DNA from: an uncultured Allomuricauda sp.
GTDB lineage: Bacteria; Bacteroidota; Bacteroidia; Flavobacteriales; Flavobacteriaceae
Reading direction: 5' to 3'
Length of the DNA: 64,000 nt
Assembly: GCF_937884665.1 (NCBI RefSeq)
Contig: NZ_CAKZYF010000106.1
Location: 27,214-91,213, forward strand
This document shows, in pieces, positions 1 to 7,991 of this stretch; position 1 is the stretch's first letter, and each line of letters opens with the position of its first letter. Both the position numbers and the translations under genes were made by a program. The notes beneath the pieces were generated by a model, which saw only the letters and a list, made by a program, of their open reading frames with translations, did no database searches and was not told the origin of the DNA.

Positions 1-693
1 CTTAATACACCAAAAGGATATGACGTCTTAGTGGCAAAATATATTGCCGAATTTACAGGATTACCTTTTCAAACGGCCAAGAACAAATTTGAAGCCTTGG
101 CTTCGCATGATGGCATTGTGGAAAGCCATGGAGCATTGAAACAATTGGCCATTTCATTGAATAAAATCGCCAATGATATCCGCATGATGGCCTCGGGACC
201 CCGTTCAGGAATTGGGGAAATCACCATACCTGCCAATGAACCCGGGAGTTCCATTATGCCGGGAAAAGTGAATCCCACCCAATGTGAGGCGCTGACCATG
301 GTTTGTGCGCAAATTATGGGGAACGATGTGGCTGTTGGTATTGGAGGTACCCAAGGACATTATGAACTCAATGTTTTTAAACCCATGATGGCCGCCAATA
401 TTTTACAGTCCGCACAACTATTAGGGGATGCCTGCGTAAGTTTTGATGTCAATTGTGCTACGGGTATAGAACCGAATCACGAAGTAATAAAGACTTTATT
501 GAACAACTCCCTTATGTTGGTAACAGCCTTAAATACCAAGATAGGGTATTACAAAGCCGCGGAAATTGCCAATACGGCCCATAAAAATGGAACGACATTG
601 AGGGAAGAAGCCATTAATTTGGGTCATGTAACCCCCGAAGAATATGATGAATGGGTTAAGCCGGAAGATATGGTAGGAAGCCTTAAATACTAA
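1..693 (+). CDS. fumC: Fumarate hydratase class II, C-terminal part
   Basis: Fumarase class II converts fumarate and malate in the TCA cycle in the cytoplasm. The 5' end lies outside the window; the frame is already open at base 1. The superfamily signature [15 protein letters not shown] is intact, followed by the conserved GIEPN and SLMLVTALN segments and a typical fumarase C-terminus ([10 protein letters not shown]). These favour FumC over aspartase or adenylosuccinate lyase. A bidirectional hairpin terminator follows the stop codon and separates it from the convergent gene downstream. Confidence 0.95.
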   Translation, partial: LNTPKGYDVLVAKYIAEFTGLPFQTAKNKFEALASHDGIVESHGALKQLAISLNKIANDIRMMASGPRSGIGEITIPANEPGSSIMPGKVNPTQCEALTMVCAQIMGNDVAVGIGGTQGHYELNVFKPMMAANILQSAQLLGDACVSFDVNCATGIEPNHEVIKTLLNNSLMLVTALNTKIGYYKAAEIANTAHKNGTTLREEAINLGHVTPEEYDEWVKPEDMVGSLKY

Positions 694-720
694 AAACCCA
701 ACAACTGTTGAAATAAAAAA

Positions 721-743
721 AGCCCCTCCAATAGGAGCGGGCT
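721..743. terminator. Bidirectional intrinsic terminator between fumC and the convergent gene
   Basis: The arm AGCCC-CTCC pairs with GGAG-(C)-GGGCT around an AATA loop, with a single bulged C. It is flanked by an A-rich run on the left and a T-rich run on the right, so it can end transcripts from both sides. Confidence 0.8.
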
Positions 744-768
744 TTCTTTATTGTATGGATAGTGTATA

Positions 769-1656
769 TTACTTTAATGCAAATTTGGAGGTACCCAACA
801 ACTTCAAATTGGGGTCATATACGTTTACCATGTAATTTCCTTTCTGGAAGTCACTTGCCGGTTTATTGATGTAGTCGCAGACATCTAAAGAACTGTTCTC
901 ATAGTAGAAATTGGTTCCCTTGCTATATGTAATGGATGCTCCTTCTTCACTGGATTTCGAAAAGCTATCCCCTAAAACATTACCTTGAGGGTCCAATACT
1001 TCAATAAAGAATTCTCTATCCCCAGCTTCTGCTATTACGTTATCAGCTACTGTAAAACATACTTTAAATTTATCAGTGGACTTTGCGCGAGAAGTTGAAA
1101 CCAATTTTCCATTGTTCCTTTCTCTTACAGCATCAACACTAAAAGTAGATAAACTAAGAGCAGAACCTCTTTCAACAGCATCTGCCAACTGCGTGTTCTG
1201 TACAATCAAAGAATCGTTGAAGACCGTTTGCTTTTCCAATTCCACAAAAGTACTGTCCCTTTCCATGGCCAAGAGTGTATTGGATTGTGTTAAAGAATCT
1301 ACTTGCTTTAGCAATTCTTCCCTCTCCGCTTTTAGGACACTGACTTGTCTTCTGTAACGGGAAAGGGTAGAGATATCCGCTTTCATGGTCTGCACGGAAT
1401 CGATATACTTCGCAATATTGTCTCGCGCAGCTACCAATTCTTCGTTTGTGGCGTTACTTTCTAGAATAGCTTTGTCATATTCCGACTTTAAGCTGTTCAA
1501 ATCTTCAACTACTAGGTCCCTTTCTTGCTGTAGCGCTGTTGTTGTCTTTTTCTTATCTTGGTAAAGACTTACGGTATAAATTATAGTTCCCAATAGAACT
1601 ACGCCAAGAAGTCCTGCTATTACCTTTAACCCATTGTTACTTTTTGTTTCCGTCAT
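769..1656 (-). CDS. Membrane-anchored coiled-coil protein, function unknown
   Basis: 295 aa. A short charged N-terminus is followed by one transmembrane segment (about residues 10-31). Next is a long Glu/Lys/Asp-rich region with heptad-like leucine spacing (about 35-165) that reads as coiled coil, then a C-terminal region (about 185-295) that looks like a beta-rich domain. The likely topology is a single-pass inner-membrane protein with a periplasmic stalk and head. Similar proteins occur in many flavobacteria but I know of no assigned function. Start is an ATG; the gene is monocistronic and convergent with fumC. Confidence 0.75.
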   Translation of the reverse strand: MTETKSNNGLKVIAGLLGVVLLGTIIYTVSLYQDKKKTTTALQQERDLVVEDLNSLKSEYDKAILESNATNEELVAARDNIAKYIDSVQTMKADISTLSRYRRQVSVLKAEREELLKQVDSLTQSNTLLAMERDSTFVELEKQTVFNDSLIVQNTQLADAVERGSALSLSTFSVDAVRERNNGKLVSTSRAKSTDKFKVCFTVADNVIAEAGDREFFIEVLDPQGNVLGDSFSKSSEEGASITYSKGTNFYYENSSLDVCDYINKPASDFQKGNYMVNVYDPNLKLLGTSKFALK

Positions 1657-1727
1657 AACTTAGTAATTAATTGATATTTAATTTGGTGTATTTATCAATC
1701 GTGTTCGGATTATATACGCTTAGGTTG

Positions 1728-1735
1728 TAATTTTG
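1728..1735 (+). promoter_or_regulatory. -7 box TAATTTTG upstream of the MBL-fold gene
   Basis: Exact match to the Bacteroidota -7 consensus TAnnTTTG. There is no convincing TTG at the -33 position, only TTC. It would give a leader of about 80 nt for the gene starting at 1821. Confidence 0.4.
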
Positions 1736-1820
1736 GATTTTTGGGAGAAAATAAAATCTCAAAAAATATTCTTTCTCTTTCTGAAAACCCTAATTTTATT
1801 GAGGTTGGAAAGACCTTGTT

Positions 1821-2591
1821 ATGAAAACCAATTTTTTGCGATATTTTGCTTTTTTTCTGGTGTTCTTGAGGATTGCCCAAATTTCAGCGCAAAAATTGGA
1901 CCCCGGAAACAGTCAGGTTTTGGGTATCGAAATAGTGCCTATAGAACATGCTACAGCGGTTTTAAAGTGGAACAACACCACCATATATTTGGACCCTGTT
2001 GGTGGGAAAGAGGCATTTGAAAGGGTACCCCAACCCGATTTGATTCTTATTACGGATATCCATGGGGACCATTTTAGTTTGAAAACCTTGGAGGCGCTGG
2101 ATACAGGACGAGCCAAAATTATAGTTCCCCAGGCCGTTGCCGATAAAATGCCCGAAGTATTTACCCCCCAGATTGATGTCTTGAACAATGGAGATAGCAA
2201 AGAGCGCTACGGTATAACGGTGGAAGCGGTCCCAATGTACAACTTGCGCGAGGAAGCCCTGCGTTTTCACCCTAAGGGAAGAGGCAATGGATATGTTCTT
2301 CATCTCAACGGAAAAAAACTTTACATTTCCGGGGATACGGAAGATACTCCCGAAATGCGTGCCCTAAAGAATATTGATTTAGCATTGGTCTGTATGAACC
2401 TTCCGTATACCATGAGTGTAGAACAGGCAGCAGATGCGGTTTTGGAATTTAAACCTAAGGTAGTATATCCCTATCACTACAGAGGAAAAAACAAGGTAAG
2501 CAATGTGGACCGGTTCATGAATCTTGTCACCGCTGAGAACAAGAACATTACGGTCGTCCCTTTAGATTGGTATCCTAACGATGATTTTTAA
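1821..2591 (+). CDS. Exported MBL-fold metal-dependent hydrolase (UlaG-like)
   Basis: 256 aa with an N-terminal signal peptide (about residues 1-24, ending ISAQ), so probably periplasmic. The metallo-beta-lactamase fold is shown by the motif TDIHGDHFS near residue 78, by a second metal-binding region (GDTEDTPEM, about 171) and by a late histidine (YPYHYRG, about 218). Compared with the classical HxHxDH motif, the first histidine is an aspartate here. The family is related to UlaG/UPF0173 hydrolases; the substrate cannot be told from sequence. ATG start after an A/T-rich leader. Confidence 0.85.
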   Translation: MKTNFLRYFAFFLVFLRIAQISAQKLDPGNSQVLGIEIVPIEHATAVLKWNNTTIYLDPVGGKEAFERVPQPDLILITDIHGDHFSLKTLEALDTGRAKIIVPQAVADKMPEVFTPQIDVLNNGDSKERYGITVEAVPMYNLREEALRFHPKGRGNGYVLHLNGKKLYISGDTEDTPEMRALKNIDLALVCMNLPYTMSVEQAADAVLEFKPKVVYPYHYRGKNKVSNVDRFMNLVTAENKNITVVPLDWYPNDDF

Positions 2592-2655
2592 GACTATATA
2601 ATATTGTTCCATAATCCTCGTTCTTCTCGTACCATTATCCCAAACTTACTTGACC

Positions 2656-3336
2656 ATGGCACAAAAATCTGTTTTCGCATGCACCGTGTTCCTTTTTTGT
2701 TTTTTCGCCTCGGTTTATGCCAATCGCTGCGATAATTTATATGCAAAGGTCACCTACAGCTTAGGCCACTCCAAAAAAGCGATGTCCGCTACGAATTTTG
2801 AACATCAAATGTATTATGCGGAGCGAGCAATGCTCGCTCTGGAAAAATCAATAGAGTATAAAGCGGAATGTGCTTGTGCAAAATCTGAAAATAAGACGCT
2901 GGATGCCATCGCAATTTTAAAGAAAGCAATAAAACCGTACGACTGGGAAGCTGGACGGTTCTATACCAAAAAATCCATGGCCCTTATCCAGGAACTCATC
3001 ACCATTTTGGATGAATGCACACAAAACGATGTCCCATCTGTTATTGTTGAAGATAGCAATACAGCGACCTTAGAAAATGAAGCGTACGCAGACCATGCTG
3101 AGGAAAAAGTATCCACTTCGAATGATGGTTTGAGTGAAGTCTTTGAGGAACACGCCCAGGTTCGACTCGATTCAGCAAAAAAGGCAATTGAAAAATTGGT
3201 CTTACTTTCAAAAACGTACAATCCCTACGGTCAGGATAACAGCTCCGGTAATTTAGTATCGCGCCAAAAAGCCTATTTGGAAGAAGCTAAAAAAATCTTG
3301 GAAGAAGGACTTGAGGCATTGAATAACCGGCCCTAA
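2656..3336 (+). CDS. Exported protein of unknown function
   Basis: 226 aa from the ATG at 2656; a TTG two codons upstream is less likely. The N-terminus (MAQKSVFACTVFLFCFFA, then SVYAN) is a clear signal peptide. The mature part is helical and Lys/Glu/Ala-rich with several cysteines (for example CDNLYAK and ECACAKS), with an acidic linker in the middle and a C-terminal helix pair. I do not recognise a family. It lies 64 bp after the MBL gene on the same strand and may be cotranscribed with it. It runs convergently into ettA with 11 bp between the stop codons. Confidence 0.7.
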   Translation: MAQKSVFACTVFLFCFFASVYANRCDNLYAKVTYSLGHSKKAMSATNFEHQMYYAERAMLALEKSIEYKAECACAKSENKTLDAIAILKKAIKPYDWEAGRFYTKKSMALIQELITILDECTQNDVPSVIVEDSNTATLENEAYADHAEEKVSTSNDGLSEVFEEHAQVRLDSAKKAIEKLVLLSKTYNPYGQDNSSGNLVSRQKAYLEEAKKILEEGLEALNNRP

Positions 3337-3347
3337 GTATTTATCTT

Positions 3348-5039
3348 TTAACGGATCAGCTTTTTGTACTTAATTCGTTTTGGCATGATGTCAGTGCCCA
3401 AGCGTTTCTTCTTGTTCTCTTCATAATCGGAAAAAGACCCTTCAAAAAAGTACACTTGGGAATCCCCTTCAAAGGCTAAAATATGGGTGCAGATTCTATC
3501 CAAAAACCACCGGTCGTGTGAAATAATTACGGCACAGCCCGCGAAGTTCTCCAGACCTTCTTCCAGAGCTCTGAGGGTGTTCACATCAAGATCATTGGTT
3601 GGCTCATCCAAAAGCAAAACATTTCCTTCTTCCTTCAAGGTCATGGCCAAATGAAGTCGATTGCGCTCCCCTCCCGAAAGCATACTTACCTTTTTATTTT
3701 GTTCACTACCGGAAAAATTAAAACGGCTCAAATACGCCCTTGAGTTGACTTGTTTCCCTCCCATCATCACCAACTCTTGCCCATCACTGAAATTCTCCCA
3801 AATGGTTTTATTGGAATCAATATTGGAATGACTTTGGTCCACATAGGCCAACTTGGCCGTGTCCCCAACCACAAATTCACCGCTATCTGGTGTTTCTTCC
3901 TCCATAATCATTCTAAAAATAGTGGTCTTACCTGCTCCGTTGGGGCCGATGATGCCCACAATACCTGCCTGGGGAAGACTAAAATCAAGGTTTTCATACA
4001 GCAGCTTTTCGCCGAAGGCCTTGCTCACACCTTTAGCAGCGATTACGTTGGTTCCCAATCTGGGACCGTTTGGAATATAGATTTCCAATTTTTCCTCAAG
4101 TTGCTTTTGGTCTTGGCTCAATAGCTTATCATAGTTTTTTAGACGTGCTTTTTGCTTGGTCTGCCTTCCCTTGGCACCCTGCCGCACCCAATCCAGTTCA
4201 CGTTCCAAGGTTTTCTGCCGTTTGGAGGCCTGTTTACTTTCTTGGGCCAGTCTTTTTGCCTTTTGATCCAACCATCCTGAATAGTTTCCCTTCCATGGAA
4301 TTCCCTCCCCACGGTCCAATTCCAAAATCCATCCAGCAACATTATCCAAAAAATATCGGTCGTGGGTAACCGCAATTACAGTTCCTTGGTATTGTGCCAA
4401 ATGATGCTCCAACCAGTGTACGGATTCTGCATCCAAATGGTTGGTGGGCTCGTCCAATAGTAAAACATCTGGTTCTTTGAGCAACAAACGGCACAGAGCG
4501 ACCCGCCTTCTTTCCCCTCCCGACAATACGCTTATTTTTTTATCAGGTTCCGGCGTGCGCAGGGCATCCATGGCAATTTCCAATTTGGTATCCAGTTCCC
4601 AGGCATTGGAGGCATCAATCTTATCTTGAAGTCCGGCCTGTTTGTCCATCAGCTTTTGCATTTTCTCCGCATCTTCATAAACCTCAGGCAGGGCAAACAT
4701 ATCATTGATTTTATTGTACTCATCCAAAATTGCAACGGTTTCTGCCACCCCTTCTTTAACCACTTCCAATACAGTTTTATCTTCCTCCAGCTGAGGTTCC
4801 TGCTCCAAGTATCCGACAGTGTATCCTGGAGAAAAAACCACATCGCCTTGATAATTCTTATCAACACCCGCTATAATTTTCAAAAGTGTGGATTTACCAG
4901 AACCATTTAAACCCAGAATACCAATTTTGGCTCCATAAAAGAAACTGAGATAAATGTTTTTGAGTACTGGCGTATTTGCAGTTTTGAATGTCTTGGTAAC
5001 CCCAGACATTGAGAAAATCACCTTTTTATCGTCTGACAT
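3348..5039 (-). CDS. ettA: Energy-dependent translational throttle protein EttA (ABC-F)
   Basis: 563 aa, the usual EttA length. Two ABC ATPase domains: Walker A GLNGSGKST at 43-51 and signature LSGGERRRVA at 172, then a second pair, GPNGAGKTT and LSGGERNRLH. The basic linker between them (ELDWVRQGAKGRQTKQKARL region) is the P-site-tRNA interaction motif of ABC-F proteins. No transmembrane segments. EttA binds the ribosomal E site and gates the first elongation steps according to the ATP/ADP ratio. ATG start; a small membrane-protein gene lies just upstream on the same strand. Confidence 0.95.
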   Translation of the reverse strand: MSDDKKVIFSMSGVTKTFKTANTPVLKNIYLSFFYGAKIGILGLNGSGKSTLLKIIAGVDKNYQGDVVFSPGYTVGYLEQEPQLEEDKTVLEVVKEGVAETVAILDEYNKINDMFALPEVYEDAEKMQKLMDKQAGLQDKIDASNAWELDTKLEIAMDALRTPEPDKKISVLSGGERRRVALCRLLLKEPDVLLLDEPTNHLDAESVHWLEHHLAQYQGTVIAVTHDRYFLDNVAGWILELDRGEGIPWKGNYSGWLDQKAKRLAQESKQASKRQKTLERELDWVRQGAKGRQTKQKARLKNYDKLLSQDQKQLEEKLEIYIPNGPRLGTNVIAAKGVSKAFGEKLLYENLDFSLPQAGIVGIIGPNGAGKTTIFRMIMEEETPDSGEFVVGDTAKLAYVDQSHSNIDSNKTIWENFSDGQELVMMGGKQVNSRAYLSRFNFSGSEQNKKVSMLSGGERNRLHLAMTLKEEGNVLLLDEPTNDLDVNTLRALEEGLENFAGCAVIISHDRWFLDRICTHILAFEGDSQVYFFEGSFSDYEENKKKRLGTDIMPKRIKYKKLIR

Positions 5040-5077
5040 TTTGGATATATTTTAATGTGAATTGAGAAAATAGTAGA

Positions 5078-5260
5078 TTAGACCCTGCCCTTCAGCGCAT
5101 TGAAAACCCAAGCGACCGCGAAGAAACCTATACCCACAGCGGCAAAACCATATCCGGCGACTTCGTCATATTTAAAGGCTCCCAGGGCAATCATCCCAAG
5201 ACCAACAAAAATCATAATCCATGTGGCCCAAGCTAAAACAGTATTCTTGTTCATTCCCAT
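5078..5260 (-). CDS. CAL67264-type small membrane protein
   Basis: 60 aa with two transmembrane helices separated by a short polar turn (FKYDEVAGYG). It matches the small flavobacterial family known as CAL67264, of unknown function. It lies 38 bp upstream of ettA on the same strand and probably shares its transcript. The ATG at 5260 is used; an in-frame ATG two codons further in is also possible. Confidence 0.75.
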   Translation of the reverse strand: MGMNKNTVLAWATWIMIFVGLGMIALGAFKYDEVAGYGFAAVGIGFFAVAWVFNALKGRV

Positions 5261-5312
5261 ACTACGGTTTCAATAGTCAACCAAATATCGTAAAAAAAGG
5301 GAAAACTAGGCA

Positions 5313-6296
5313 TTAGGTTTCAAATGGAAATCTGGCACCGATTTGAGACCGTATTTCCCCTAAAAGTTTGGCAATATCCAAACTATGGGTATGTGACCAC
5401 AGCTCACTATTCAATTTACTGTTTTTCAAACAGTTATGTACTTCCTCAATTTCAGGCACAAAACCATTTCCCAATATTGGATGTTGAAATTCCTCGATGC
5501 TATCATCTAGTTTGAGGGTAAACCCCTGGGATTCATGCCATCTGGGATGGATAAAAATTTGCCCTTTGGTCCCCGAAATCTCCGCTTCCATTTTTGATTC
5601 GCCCACCAGACCGCTATATAAAATTGCCAAACTATTGGGATATTTAAATAGTATTGATGTTTGAATCTCTGTGCCATTTTCTAGAAAATTGGCATAGGCG
5701 TGAATTTTTTCAGGTACGCCCAAAAGAAAGTAGGACAAAAACACTGGGTAAATGCCGACATCCAAAAGGGAGCCAGATGCCAATCCCGGATTTAGAAGAC
5801 GCGAATCCATACCTTTATCCAAAGCGTAAAAGGAAAAGTCAGCATGTAAATAAGAGACCTTTCCCAATTTTTCTCCAGATACCCAAGCTTTTACCTTTTT
5901 TAAGGTAGGGTTGAAGCGCGACCAAAGCCCTTCCATTAGGAAAACGCCCTCCTGCTGGGCTACCTCAACAATTTCCTCTACTTCTTCGGGGCTTATTCCC
6001 AAAGGTTTTTCGCAAAGTACGTGCTTTCCAGCCCGCATGGCCTGTATGGATAGCTCCTTATGAAACGTATGGGGCGTGGCGATGTAAACAATATCAACAA
6101 TGTTGGAAGTAAAAAGGGCCTCGTAACTTTCAAAAACATGGGGAACGTCAAATTCTTCGGCAAAGATTACGGCTCTTTCCCGATTTCTGGAGGCTACAGC
6201 GCTTACCTCAGCTTCTTTAATTCGCTTTAAATCTTCAGCAAACTTTCGTGCTATTTTTCCCGGGCCAATAATGCCCCAACGTATTTTACCTTTCAT
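5313..6296 (-). CDS. Gfo/Idh/MocA family NAD(P)-dependent oxidoreductase
   Basis: 327 aa. An N-terminal Rossmann fold carries the dinucleotide motif GIIGPGKIARKFA; the family signature EKPLG follows near residue 97. The C-terminal half is the alpha/beta substrate domain. Such enzymes oxidise or reduce sugars and related alcohols (trans-dihydrodiol and xylose dehydrogenases are close relatives); the substrate is not predictable. I use the ATG at 6296 and not the in-frame TTG at 6305, because the TTG overlaps a -7 promoter box. Divergent from the carboxylase gene with only 66 bp between them. Confidence 0.88.
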   Translation of the reverse strand: MKGKIRWGIIGPGKIARKFAEDLKRIKEAEVSAVASRNRERAVIFAEEFDVPHVFESYEALFTSNIVDIVYIATPHTFHKELSIQAMRAGKHVLCEKPLGISPEEVEEIVEVAQQEGVFLMEGLWSRFNPTLKKVKAWVSGEKLGKVSYLHADFSFYALDKGMDSRLLNPGLASGSLLDVGIYPVFLSYFLLGVPEKIHAYANFLENGTEIQTSILFKYPNSLAILYSGLVGESKMEAEISGTKGQIFIHPRWHESQGFTLKLDDSIEEFQHPILGNGFVPEIEEVHNCLKNSKLNSELWSHTHSLDIAKLLGEIRSQIGARFPFET

Positions 6297-6302
6297 GGTA
6301 TC

Positions 6303-6310
6303 CAAAAGTA
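6303..6310 (-). promoter_or_regulatory. -7 box (TACTTTTG on the minus strand) for the Gfo/Idh/MocA gene
   Basis: Only 6 nt separate the box from the ATG at 6296, so a transcript starting about 5 nt after the box would be leaderless or nearly so. No good -33 element is seen. Confidence 0.4.
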
Positions 6311-6362
6311 ATGATTAATACTCCGTATCTTTAGCGACCAAGTTTAAAACGATTTTTAGATA

Positions 6363-7991
6363 ATGGATTTGAACTTCAATAAGAACGAAGACCACAATAA
6401 ACTCAAACTTTCAGAATTAAAAAAGAGACTTGCGCAAATAAAGCTTGGTGGCGGTAAGACCCGAATAGAAAAGCATCATGCCAAGGGAAAAATGACCGCC
6501 AGAGAACGAATTTCCTATTTATTGGACAATGATGCTGATTCCATCGAAATAGGTGCTTTTGCCGGAGAAGAAATGTACCAGGACCACGGCGGATGTCCAT
6601 CTGGTGGGGTAGTTGTCAAAATTGGTCATATCCAAGGAAAACCCTGTGTTGTGGTGGCCAATGATGCCACGGTAAAGGCAGGGGCTTGGTTTCCCATTAC
6701 CGGAAAGAAAAATTTAAGAGCCCAGGAAATTTCAATAGAAAACCGATTACCCATTATCTACTTGGTGGACAGTGCCGGGGTTTACCTCCCCATGCAAGAC
6801 GAGATTTTTCCGGATAAAGAACATTTTGGGCGAATCTTTCGGAACAACGCCATCATGAGCAGTATGGGAATTACGCAGATTTCGGCAGTAATGGGAAGTT
6901 GTGTGGCCGGGGGTGCCTATCTTCCCATAATGAGTGACGAGGCACTTATCGTGGACAAAACAGGAAGTATTTTTCTAGCTGGAAGTTACTTGGTAAAAGC
7001 CGCGATCGGGGAGAGTATAGATAACGAAACCCTCGGTGGTGCCACAACACATTCTGAGATTAGCGGTGTAACGGATTATAAGGCCAAGGATGATAAAGAT
7101 GCCCTGGCGACCATCAAAAATATTGTAGGCAAAATAGGTGATTTTGAGAAAGCGGGTTTCAATAGGGTGGCACCAAAACTTCCTAAAGAAAATCAACAGG
7201 ATATCTATGGGATTTTACCCAAATCCCGAAGTGACCAATATAATATGCTCGAAATCATAAACCGCTTGGTGGACGATTCAGATTTTGAACAATATAAACA
7301 AGGATATGGGCAAAGTATTCTTACAGGTTATGCCCGAATAAATGGTTGGGCCATAGGTATTGTGGCCAATCAAAGAAAAGTTGTGAAGACCAAAAAGGGT
7401 GAAATGCAGTTTGGAGGTGTGATTTATTCAGATTCTGCGGACAAAGCGACCCGATTTATCGCCAACTGCAACCAAAAGAAGATTCCCCTTGTCTTTTTAC
7501 AAGATGTAACTGGTTTTATGGTGGGAAGTAAAAGTGAACACGGGGGCATAATAAAAGATGGAGCAAAAATGGTAAATGCGGTGAGCAACTCTGTGGTACC
7601 CAAATTTACCGTGGTCATAGGAAATAGCTACGGCGCGGGAAACTATGCCATGTGCGGCAAAGCTTATGATCCACGACTTATTGTAGCCTGGCCCAGTGCC
7701 GAACTTGCGGTCATGAGCGGCAATTCAGCGGCAAAAGTATTACTTCAGATAGAAAAGGCCACCCTAGAGAAAAAAGGGGAAACCTTTGACGCCGAAAAAG
7801 AAAAAGCACTTTTCAGTGCAATAAAACAGCGCTACGACCATCAAATATCGCCTTATTATGCGGCAGCACGTCTTTGGACCGATGCCATAATCGATCCCTT
7901 AGAAACCCGAAAATGGATTTCTATGGGAATTGAGGCCGCTGACCAAGCGCCCATCAAAAAGCAATTTAACATGGGGTTGTTACAGGTTTAA
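6363..7991 (+). CDS. Acyl-CoA carboxylase beta subunit (methylcrotonyl-CoA carboxylase type)
   Basis: 542 aa, the usual length of carboxyltransferase beta subunits. The two crotonase-like halves are visible: an N-half with VDSAGVYLPMQDEIFPD and the oxyanion-hole segment VMGSCVAGGAYLP, and a C-half with LQDVTGFMVG and GNSYGAGNYAMCG. The combination HFGRIFRNNAIMSSMGI plus IFLAGSYLVKAA resembles the methylcrotonyl-CoA branch (leucine breakdown) more than the propionyl-CoA branch. It moves carboxyl from carboxybiotin to an acyl-CoA and needs an alpha subunit, which is not in this window. The stop codon abuts that of the convergent gene. Confidence 0.88.
   Translation: MDLNFNKNEDHNKLKLSELKKRLAQIKLGGGKTRIEKHHAKGKMTARERISYLLDNDADSIEIGAFAGEEMYQDHGGCPSGGVVVKIGHIQGKPCVVVANDATVKAGAWFPITGKKNLRAQEISIENRLPIIYLVDSAGVYLPMQDEIFPDKEHFGRIFRNNAIMSSMGITQISAVMGSCVAGGAYLPIMSDEALIVDKTGSIFLAGSYLVKAAIGESIDNETLGGATTHSEISGVTDYKAKDDKDALATIKNIVGKIGDFEKAGFNRVAPKLPKENQQDIYGILPKSRSDQYNMLEIINRLVDDSDFEQYKQGYGQSILTGYARINGWAIGIVANQRKVVKTKKGEMQFGGVIYSDSADKATRFIANCNQKKIPLVFLQDVTGFMVGSKSEHGGIIKDGAKMVNAVSNSVVPKFTVVIGNSYGAGNYAMCGKAYDPRLIVAWPSAELAVMSGNSAAKVLLQIEKATLEKKGETFDAEKEKALFSAIKQRYDHQISPYYAAARLWTDAIIDPLETRKWISMGIEAADQAPIKKQFNMGLLQV

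Noticed and set aside
1076..1357. Plus-strand open frame opposite the coiled-coil gene
   Set aside because: It lies wholly inside a gene with better protein features; Ser/Phe/Leu-rich composition is that of an antisense shadow.
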